From NCBI GenBank assembly GCA_965178525.1, contig CBCXVS010000179.1, positions 1 to 16,284 on the forward strand: a stretch of 16,284 nt of DNA, given 5' to 3'. Shown piece by piece: positions 6,942-13,931 of this stretch (the first letter of the stretch is position 1; each line of letters starts with the position of its first letter). The translations under genes and the position numbers were made by a program. The notes beneath the pieces were generated by a model. It was not told where the DNA came from. It searched no databases and saw only the letters and a program-made list of their open reading frames with translations. The DNA is from CBCXVS01 sp965178525 (GTDB taxonomy: Bacteria > Tectomicrobia > Entotheonellia > Entotheonellales > Entotheonellaceae).

Positions 6942-9405
6942 ATGAAGGTCGTGCCATTGCGTATTGTGCCAGGCGTTATCTGCTTGGTTGTCATCCTGCT
7001 TGCATGGAGCGTGGCGTCTGGGGAGGTCGCACGGCGTGAACCTGCGATATATTCCGTTATTCACATTCACAACGCGTCCAAACCCTTGAAGCAGCAGCAC
7101 ATATCCACGTTTTTAACGTATATCGTCAGCCAACCGGATCAGGCCATGACCGGTAGCGCCTTGCGGAACGTGGTGAACTTCAGCCGTCACGGCCATGAGC
7201 TCATCGTACGCGTGAGGACCTCGGATAGGAGGCGCGTCATCCAAGCCTTACGGCGATATGGTGGGCAGCTCCGCCACGTACAGAAGGCAGGGGTGATTGA
7301 GCTGTCCATACCCAGGGGGGACGTGTCCGGGGTCGCCGACTTATCTAGCTGGACCGAACCGGTATTGCGTGGCGTGACGCGTACCGGCAGTATTACCTCG
7401 GCCGGTGACGCCACCATGAATGCCAGTGCTTTGCGCGCCAACCTGGGCGTCGACGGAAGTGGGGTGCGCATTGGAATCATCTCGGATGGTCTGGCCGATT
7501 TGCAAGCGTCCGTTGACAGTGGGGATGTGCCTGCCGACGTCATCATTGTGAATGGCCGAGACGGGGGCGACGATCCGTTGAATGCAGATGAGGGCCGCGC
7601 CATGGCCGAGATCATCCACGATCTGGCGCCAGGGGCGACCTTACTGTTCCATAGCGGTTTTCCCACGAGTTTGGACATGATCAGCGCCATCCAGTCTCTG
7701 ACCGAGGCCGGCACCGATATTATTGTGGACGACCTTGGGTTTCTGACAGAGCCGGTTTTTGAAGACGGTCCGGTGGCGTTGGCCGTACAAGATGCCATTG
7801 ATAACGGGGTGCTTTACGTCACGGCTACGGGAAATAGCGCGCTGGAGAACTATCGCGCACCCTACCGGGAATTTGATCCCGGCGATGGGGATGACCGGAC
7901 GAATCTGCGTGATTTCGGCCATGGTGACGCGACCATGGCGGTGCATCTTGCCCCTGGTGGGGCGATGCTCGTGCTGCTGCAATGGCCTGATTCCTTCGAT
8001 GGCGTAGCCAGCACGGCGGATTACGATCTCCTGCTTTTTGACGCAAGTGGCGAAGCCAGTGCCTGCGGGCAGCCGGGACTCCAGGGTTTCTGTGCCAGCC
8101 TCGATGCCCAAATCGTGACGAACGCCCCACCGCTCGAGATCGTCTTTCTCGAGAATACAACGCCGGCTGTGGTCACGGTCAATGTGGTGATCAATCGTTT
8201 TGATGGCGCGGCGTTGCCGTTGCAACTGCTTTTTAGCGGCGCGGTGAGGGTGGCGGAGCACAACATATCGGGGGGGTAGCATCTTTGGGCATCCTTGCGT
8301 GCGTGAGGCCTTGGCAGTTGGCGCGATTGATGCCGAAGATCCAGGGTTCGATACGATCGAACCCTTCAGCTCGCAGGGACCTTGCGAACTCTATATGCCG
8401 ACGCGGGAGGTGCGGTTCAAACCGGATATTGGCGGCGCCGATGGGGTGAATACGTCCTTAGCATTGCTTGCGCCGTTTTTTGGTACTTCAGCGGCGGCGC
8501 CTCATGTGGCGGCGGTAGCGGCGTTACTCATGGACACGGCCGGCGGGCCTCAAGTTATGACCCATACCCAGATTGCCAACACCCTACGCTTAGCGGCTGT
8601 GGATGGGGGTGAGGCCGGGCCGGATTTGATCTTTGGCCACGGGGTGGTGGATGCCGTGCAAGCGGCGGCGCTGCAACATGCCGGGGCGAACACGCCGCCA
8701 CAGAGTGTGATTGCCGCGCCTGCCAGCGATATCGTGATTACGCCGGGGGAGGCGCCCGCCTTTCAAGGCATGTGTCTCGACGTGGAGGATACGGCGGCCT
8801 TCACCTTTGCCTGGAGTTTTGATGTGGTCAGCGCGCCCGCCCAGGTGCAAAATCCAGGTGCTTTGCCTTTTAGCAGTCTTGGCGCCTTTCCCATCTCGTT
8901 CATCTGTACGGACGCAGCTGGCCTGTCCGATCCCACGCCGGCCGTTCGGACTGTGACGGTCAATCAGCCGCCACAAAGCGTCATCGCGAGCCATGGCGCT
9001 GACGTCATCATAACGGCTGGGAGCACGATCGATTTTCGCGGTGTTTGCAACGATACCGAGAACCATGCGCCCTTTACATTTCTGTGGTTCTTTGGCGGCG
9101 GGGCGGATATCGTCAGCTCGGCCCAGCAAAATCCGAGTGTGGTGTTCGACACCCCAGGTGACTTTACGGTGACGTTCACCTGTACCGATGCGCTCGGCAC
9201 GGCTGCGGTCCGGGCGGCATCGGTTCGCGTGCTGGTCAATCCGGCTGCCACGAACCCGGACGGTGCCGGTGGGGGCGGCTGTAGTCTGCTTCCGGCGACG
9301 GCTCGTTCCACGGTCCGGCCTCGAGACGTCTTGGGTAACATGGGCTTACCGCTTCTGCTGCTTGTGTTCATACGGGTTTATAGCCGGTGGCGCTACCGGC
9401 GTTGA
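6942..9405 (+). pseudogene. Secreted subtilase with PKD-like repeats and C-terminal anchor, frameshifted
   Basis: From ATG 6942 (ribosome site AAGGAAGG) one extra base in a G7 run (8270-8276) splits the gene into 445 + 368 codons. Dropping one G gives SGGSIFGHPCVREALAVGAI and an 820-aa protein. Domains in the repaired protein: signal peptide 1-26; propeptide-like 35-170; catalytic Asp D182 in IISDG; DEGRAMAEIIHD with E217 where S8 enzymes have the HGT histidine; oxyanion Asn N298 in ATGNS; an inserted beta-rich domain about 320-440; catalytic Ser S516 in GTSAAAPHV. Two tandem PKD/Ig-like repeats both begin PPQSVIA (about 585 and 676), followed by GGGGCS (777-782 approx.), a short hydrophobic helix and RWRYRR. 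It is probably a cell-surface protease. The frame could be disrupted, phase-variable or mis-sequenced. The 3' end overlaps the convergent kinase gene. Confidence 0.85.
8270..8276 (+). repeat. G7 homopolymer at the subtilase frame break
   Basis: Seven consecutive G lie immediately before an in-frame TAG (8277-8279). Six G would keep the protease open through 9405. The tract is the obvious site of slippage during replication, transcription or sequencing. Confidence 0.8.
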
Positions 9406-10053
9406 TCGCCCTGCCACGATAGAAGATGATTCGTGTGGGCCGCCGATGACATCGCGTAAGATGGCGTGGAGCGTATCGGCTTGATACGGCTTGGCCATGC
9501 AGCCGCTGAAACCATATTGCCTGAAGTCGGCCATGATCGGATCGTTGGCATAGCCGCTGGCGACAATTGCTTTGGCGTGCGGATCGAGGGTGAGGATTTG
9601 GGCCATGGTTTCCCTGCCGCCCATGCCTCCCGGAATGGTGAGGTCCATGATGATGGCATCAAAGGGCTCGCCGGTTTCTTGGGCCTGTTGATACGCGGCA
9701 ATGGCTTCGACCCCGTCGTTGGCGAATGCGACGTCATAGCCGAAGTGATCGAGGGTGCCGCCGATCACGTCGCGCAGCGTTTCTTCGTCTTCCATGACGA
9801 GAATTTTGCCGGTCCCCGCTGTGGGGCTTGGCGTTACCGGGATCTGGGGAGGCAGCGATTGGTCTGAGGCGGGCAAATAGATCGAAAAGGCGGTGCCCAC
9901 GCCGACCGTGGAGACTACGTCGATGTGGCCCTCGTGTTTTTTGACGATGCAATACGAGGTAAACAGGCCGAGACCGCTTCCCTTCTTTTTCGTGGTAAAA
10001 TACGGGTCAAAGATCTTTTGCAGCCGGTCCTCCTCGATGCCGCCGCCCTGATC
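9346..10053 (-). pseudogene. Kinase fragment 4: ATPase G-boxes and receiver domain
   Basis: In the same frame as fragment 3, this part holds DQGGGI, IFDPYFTTKKKGSGLGL (F and G2 boxes) and the end of the HATPase near VGVGTAFSIYLP. After a Pro/Ser linker comes a CheY-like receiver: the acidic pair in VMEDEE, the phosphoacceptor Asp in IIMDLTIPGGMGG, the Thr/Ser-position residue in IVASGYAND and the conserved Lys in MAKPY. A GTG at 9900 with no clear ribosome site could in principle start a stand-alone receiver, but this is not convincing. The tail NPYEHKQQKR overlaps the subtilase 3' end. Confidence 0.78.
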
Positions 10054-10735
10054 CTAGATGGTGATTTTAACATAGCGGCCCGGTTGCAGGGAGACGAGGT
10101 ATTCGGGGCTACCGGCCTCGATGATCGTATTGACGGCGCAGACCTTGAGAATACCGCCATCTGGCATGGCTTGGTCCGCATTGATGATCAAATTGTGAAT
10201 GACCTGACTAATCTGGCCGGCATCGATATCGGCAGGCCGGAGATCGGCGTCCAGAGTGACGTCACACTTGACATTGGAGCCGCGCAAGGCAAAGTCGATG
10301 GACTCCTGGATGAGGGCCTTGATCGAGGCCAATCTTTTGACTGGCGCGCCCCCTCTGGAAAATGTCAGGAGTTGCTGGGTCAGGTCTTGCGCCCGTAAGG
10401 CGGCTTTCTCTGCATTATTGAGGCGGGTCGAGGTCTTTTCATCCGCACTGGCGTATATCTTGGCCAGAGAGATATTGCCCAGAATAGCGGTCAAAATATT
10501 ATTGAAATCATGCGCAATGCCGCCCGCCAGCACGCCGACGGACTCCAGCCGGTCGGCTTTCATGAGTTCGTCTTCGATTTTGCGCCGCTCGGTGATATCG
10601 CGAAAGACCAAGACCGCGCCAAGCACCATGCTGTCCTGCGCCCGAATCGGGGCGCCGCTTTCCGTGACCCAACGCTCAGTGCCGTCTTGCGCCAGCAAAA
10701 TGGCCGGCTGTGTCCGGTTGATCACGGCATTGTGC
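10054..10735 (-). pseudogene. Kinase fragment 3: PAS end, HisKA, N-box
   Basis: Downstream of the insertion the kinase continues with EHNAVINRTQPAILLAQDGT and VFRDITERRK, the end of the second PAS. It then has the dimerisation/phosphoacceptor segment LAGGIAHDFNNILTAILGN, whose His is the phosphorylated residue in this family, and the N-box NLIINADQAMPDGG. It stops at TAG 10054-10056, directly after YVKITI. The next codons in the same frame give DQGGGI, the G1 ATP-binding motif, so the TAG is a nonsense codon within the ATPase domain. GAG, CAG or AAG would be one substitution away. Confidence 0.8.
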
Positions 10736-10741
10736 TCTAAT
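10736..10741. repeat. Target-site duplication, left copy
   Basis: TCTAAT immediately precedes the left terminal repeat of the insertion element and is identical to the copy after the right end. Confidence 0.85.
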
Positions 10742-11000
10742 CCGAAGTTCCCCTGGCAGAATAGGCGGGGGGTTAAGTAGATCAACAGGTTAGCCCAATT
10801 TAAAAGTCCATTTACATGGGAACAATCCAACCTCCTGAAACGACATGGCTTATGGTCATACGTTTTCAGACGATGTCAAGCCCATTTTGCAGAATATGAG
10901 TGAAAATTTTGCGATTTACATGGGAACAAAGGTCAATTCGTTTCAGGCTTTTGAGTTTTTATTTCAACAAGTTGTCGCCGAATCACGGGAGGAACTTCGG
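10742..11000. mobile_element. 259-bp MITE-like insertion element
   Basis: The ends are CCGAAGTTCC on the left and GGAACTTCGG on the right, a perfect 10-bp terminal inverted repeat (12 bp with one mismatch). Both sides carry TCTAAT (10736-10741 and 11001-11006), a perfect 6-bp target duplication. Excising the element with one duplication copy joins GCA-TTA-GAG-CAC in frame in the host kinase and restores a continuous PAS domain. It is too short for a transposase, so it is non-autonomous. Inside are two 16-bp direct repeats and a 10-bp inverted repeat. I cannot assign it to a known IS family. Confidence 0.87.
10810..10947. repeat. Internal direct and inverted repeats of the insertion element
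   Basis: ATTTACATGGGAACAA occurs at 10810-10825 and 10914-10929. Each copy is followed, after exactly 8 nt, by one half of an inverted pair: CCTGAAACGA at 10834-10843 and TCGTTTCAGG at 10938-10947. The regular spacing suggests binding sites for a transposase or another protein rather than chance. Confidence 0.6.
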
Positions 11001-11887
11001 TCTAATGCCTCTTCTACGGCGCTCTGGCGGGGCGCGCGCGTCCGTTCATCGCGTATCTGAAAGATGTGCGGTAGCGGTTGCCCCATGGCCTGCCCATGCG
11101 GCCAGCCCGTGAGCTGTTCTGCCGCCTTGTTGAGCAACACGATCTGCCCTGTGGTGTCCGTGGTGATGACGCCGTCACCAATGGAACTCAGGGTCACGGC
11201 TAACCGTTCTTGTTCCGCCGCCCGCTCCGCTTCCGCGTGTTCGCGCTCGGCAATCTGTTGGCGCAGTTGGGCATTCGAAGCCCGGAGCAATTGCGTGCGT
11301 TCGGCCACTTTTTGTTCTAGCAACGCATTGGCCGTGGCCAATTCACCGGCCAGTTTCTCGAGTGCTTGTTTGCTATGACGCAGCTCTGATTCCGCCTGTT
11401 TACTCGCCGTGATGTTTCTCACAATGAGAATTTTGCCCAGCTCGAGGTCCGATTGCTTAATCGTAGCTTGTGAGAGCGAGACCACTCTGACCTCGCCATG
11501 ATGGGTGGTTTCTGTCTCGTGATTACTATATTCTTGGGAAAAGTTGTAATCTTCGAATAAGGTCATCAATTGCAGGTCTTTGATATCTATATCATGGAGA
11601 TGAAAATAATTTTTTGCTGCGTCGTTAATTTGAATAACAGACTGACTGTTGTCGGTAAGAAATATACCATCCTGTATATTGGAAAATAGATCATGATCTA
11701 CTTCTTTAACACCTATAGATAATAGGTTGTATTTATTAACTGCTCTAAATATAAACATAGATTGCATGACGGTCCCGACATGTGCGGTATTGAGAAAAAA
11801 ATTATTTTCGAATATTTGAGACGCCAAAATATCGGTGATGATTGCAATCATAAAATACAGAGTAATTCCTTGAAATATTAATCTTGA
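10964..11887 (-). pseudogene. Kinase fragment 2: end of sensor, PAS, coiled coil, PAS start
   Basis: The frame is open from just after TAA 11888-11890; the first ATG is 11851. Counting from that ATG, residues 1-48 complete the membrane region, about 50-155 form a PAS domain ending in VRNITASKQAESELR, and about 155-215 are a long Glu/Ala/Gln-rich coiled coil. A second PAS begins at IGDGVITTDTTGQIVLLNKAAEQLTG and is cut after SAVEEALD by the inserted element. The last 13 codons (RSSSRDSATTC and neighbours) come from the element. Composition changes from AT-rich to GC-rich around 11,520, inside this fragment. Confidence 0.78.
11001..11006. repeat. Target-site duplication, right copy
   Basis: TCTAAT immediately follows the right terminal repeat of the insertion element. 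It encodes part of EEALD/E in the kinase on the minus strand. Confidence 0.85.
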
Positions 11888-11906
11888 TTATTGTATTCTA
11901 TTTTTA

Positions 11907-12389
11907 TCAGTAATCTGTTTTTTTGTGCGTATATATTAAATAGATTGAATACAATATTGACAAGAAGATGATAACTGATACAATAGGAAACAAAATTTGC
12001 CATTGCGGGTAGGCTCCCCATGGATAGCGTCTATAGCCATTGGCAATGAGATTCGTTGAGATATTGACGACACATGCAGAACTCGACAAGATAAAAGCGG
12101 CATAATACATCACATCCTTTGGTTTTTTCAGGAAGGCATACGTGAAATTCAAAAGACAAAATCCCATCATGATCCAGGTAATCGAGGAGATTTTCAGAAG
12201 CGGATCAAACCAGAGGTCTCGGATAGGTGAGGCCAGAACCACTCCTGTGCAGGACCAAACGGCCAATAGGATGGCGAAGATGAGATAAGCTCGATTCACC
12301 GCGCTATGGCGCCTTAACGCCAGGATATAGGTCAAGGTGAAAAAATTGATGAGGAAGGAGAAGAGTGAGAGGAATGCATACACATTCAT
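11907..12389 (-). pseudogene. Kinase fragment 1: N-terminal multi-TM sensor
   Basis: This is 160 aa with five clear hydrophobic segments near residues 4-24, 34-53, 68-88, 94-113 and 130-152. The pattern fits the N-terminal 7TM sensor region of histidine kinases; the remaining membrane segments lie in the next frame (FMIAIITDILASQIF and VGTVMQSMFIF). The frame ends in HKKTDY plus TGA, six residues after the A7 run begins. Without one A it would read HKKQITDKNRIQ before the TAA at 11888. Base composition is AT-rich, unlike the kinase core. Confidence 0.75.
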
Positions 12390-12836
12390 ACTTGTGATCC
12401 TACGCTATGCCCCTCGCCGTGCGCGCAAGCTGCACGGGAACAACGGCAAAGAGCTTATTTTCACAATGAAGCCTTCTCAGTTCGCCGCATACAACATCCA
12501 TATCTACACAAGATGTATATAAAGATCTTAACGATAAGAGTAAATTGACCAGACAACGAATAAGACAGTGACTCCTTGCGAAAGAGTTGCTTATGTTAGA
12601 TTAATTGTAGAGACATATGAGTATGAATGATGTGATGGCATTTAATGTACAATAATGCTGTGGCAGATCGAAAATTTCGGACGACCCGTGATGATTTTTT
12701 GCCAGAGAAATAGCTTGCAGTATTTTTTGATAAGTGTCAAGTAAGTTTATTATATTATTTTATAATTAGTGAAATTATTTACTATCTTATTTTGTATTTA
12801 TACTTTATAAATCGTATTTTGAATTAATGAAAAAAT

Positions 12837-12916
12837 GGAGATAACTACCGAAGTAAAATTAAATTTATATTTTTCCCCTGGAGAAATGTATAAAAGTAAT
12901 GATGCCCCGGTACCTA
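12837..12916 (+). repeat. 80-bp dispersed repeat, copy A
   Basis: It aligns without gaps to 13660-13739 at 68 of 80 positions. The conserved core includes AAAATTAAATTTATAT, CTGGAGAAAT and GTAATGATGCCC. It lies in the AT-rich interval. The orientation given is arbitrary. Confidence 0.8.
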
Positions 12917-13599
12917 GAACATCGAATTTATAATTTCCTCTATTAAAAACAGTTGAATCTTTATGGCATGATTGCGAACGATTTTACCGATGGGCCGATC
13001 GCCGTGCCGGCTGGCCCATGATGTCCTGAGATGTGTACAAGAAGCGTGCGTTGACTTTCGCTGCGATCGTGTGAGGACTTGCCGCGTTTAGGCCGCTAGG
13101 CGCTAGGTTAGTGTTAGTCGGGTATCCACGTCCTGATCCAACAACATGTCAAGGTGGGCGACGAGCCAGGCCACATAATCCTGGTCCGGGATGATCCCGT
13201 GTGTATGGGCAGTTTGGTGGTTTCCTGCATATTGGCAAGGTGTGATAGGAAAGAAAGAAGCGCTTGATAGAGTCCTGGGTGAAGGGGTCAGAAGATTGAC
13301 GAATACGCAAACTCGATCGAGTCATATCACGTTTTGTTTTGTCATGACCTATCGCATTTTCGAGATACCTTTCCGGGCGTGTGACGGATGACACAGAAGC
13401 TGAAGCAGCCAATATAGGGGCTAGGCGTCAAAAATCGGACCAGTCTATCATATATCGGAGGTCAAGGCTGAAGTCCGGTCCAACACCTTATCGTCAGAAG
13501 TTGGCTGCTCGTTTGCTCTGAGGACGGTGAGAAGATGGCAGGACGTTTGAGAGGGATCGGGATTACACTAGGTATCATGGACGGCCGGGACCCTGTCCG

Positions 13600-13674
13600 T
13601 TGACCTCCGACATGTCCCTGCAGCACCTCGGCGGCTGGCTCAAGGTGGTGCGGTACGTAGGAGATAAGTACTGA
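13600..13674 (+). pseudogene. Possible tyrosine-recombinase C-terminal remnant
   Basis: The frame reads LTSDMSLQHLGGWLKVVRYV then GDKY and a TGA. SLQHLGGW followed by VVRYV resembles the C-terminal region of phage-type integrases, which often have LQ-LGGW---MVxRYA with the catalytic Tyr. The upstream part of such an enzyme is not found in any frame, so at best a degenerate tail remains. This is a weak call based on about 20 residues. Confidence 0.25.
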
Positions 13675-13739
13675 GGCAAAATTAAATTTATATCTTTCCT
13701 CTGGAGAAATATATATACGTAATGATGCCCAGGCACTTA
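13660..13739 (+). repeat. 80-bp dispersed repeat, copy B
   Basis: This second copy lies 823 bp from copy A and is about 85% identical without gaps. It overlaps the last codons of the possible recombinase tail. Similarity stops sharply at both ends, which argues for a discrete unit rather than a long ancient duplication. Confidence 0.8.
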
Positions 13740-13931
13740 CACACGCTCTGCCGTCGGCGTAGCACTGCAGCCATGTGCGGAGCGCATGCGCGCCAGGCAG
13801 GGTTTCCGTCTGTGAGCGCCGATAGGTATGTCAAACAGCTGACGGGTTCTACCCGCCTGGACAAAGGCGGCAGCATCTGCCTGCCGGAATTACCATGACG
13901 TCTCTGTACGCCATGGTTGACATCGCGGTCC

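Larger units (their letters stand above)
9346..12389 (-). pseudogene. Large hybrid sensor histidine kinase, inactivated by several lesions
   Basis: Four consecutive minus-strand frames read as one protein: 7TM sensor, PAS, coiled coil, PAS, HisKA, HATPase and receiver. Lesions in order of translation: (1) an extra A in an A7 run (11918-11924), shifting the frame; (2) TAA at 11888-11890 in the frame that carries the rest of the sensor; (3) a 259-bp insertion element (10742-11000) with target duplication inside the second PAS; (4) an in-frame TAG at 10054-10056 just before the ATP-binding DQGGGI motif. ATG 12389 has an AGGA ribosome site. In its intact form it would sense a membrane signal and pass phosphate from His to its own receiver Asp. 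The last 60 nt overlap the convergent subtilase gene. Confidence 0.88.
12390..13931. other. Gene-poor, partly AT-rich interval
   Basis: These 1.5 kb between the kinase start and the condensation-domain stop contain no gene I can support. From about 12,480 to 12,980 the DNA is very AT-rich with stops in all frames. From about 12,980 it returns to mixed composition and holds short protein-like scraps on both strands, the second copy of an 80-bp repeat, and a possible recombinase tail. The mixture looks like eroded mobile or horizontally acquired DNA. Confidence 0.6.

Noticed and set aside
8265..8300. Programmed ribosomal frameshift in the subtilase
   Set aside because: G7 is not a known efficient slippery context by itself, and I see no stimulatory hairpin or upstream Shine-Dalgarno arrangement. 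Slippage or error is simpler.
9346..9900. Stand-alone response regulator starting at GTG 9900
   Set aside because: The same frame continues upstream through the HATPase G-boxes, so this is the C-terminal end of the broken hybrid kinase.
10845..11060. Plus-strand frame inside the insertion element (MAYGHTFSDDVKPILQ...)
   Set aside because: Composition is protein-like, but it has no ribosome site and reads through the right end into antisense kinase DNA. Kept only as an observation on the element.
13105..13190. Minus-strand text reading DQDYVAWLVAHLDMLLDQDV and a stop
   Set aside because: It looks protein-like but has no start in frame and no family I can name; too short to call even as a remnant.
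13149..13412. Overlapping frames on both strands (87 and 66 aa)
   Set aside because: No ribosome site, no domain, and mutual overlap; probably eroded DNA.
13722..13898. 58-aa plus-strand ORF beginning at the ATGATG of repeat copy B
   Set aside because: The GGAG is 15 nt away, too far for a ribosome site. The equivalent frame in copy A stops after 15 codons and the product is unrecognised.
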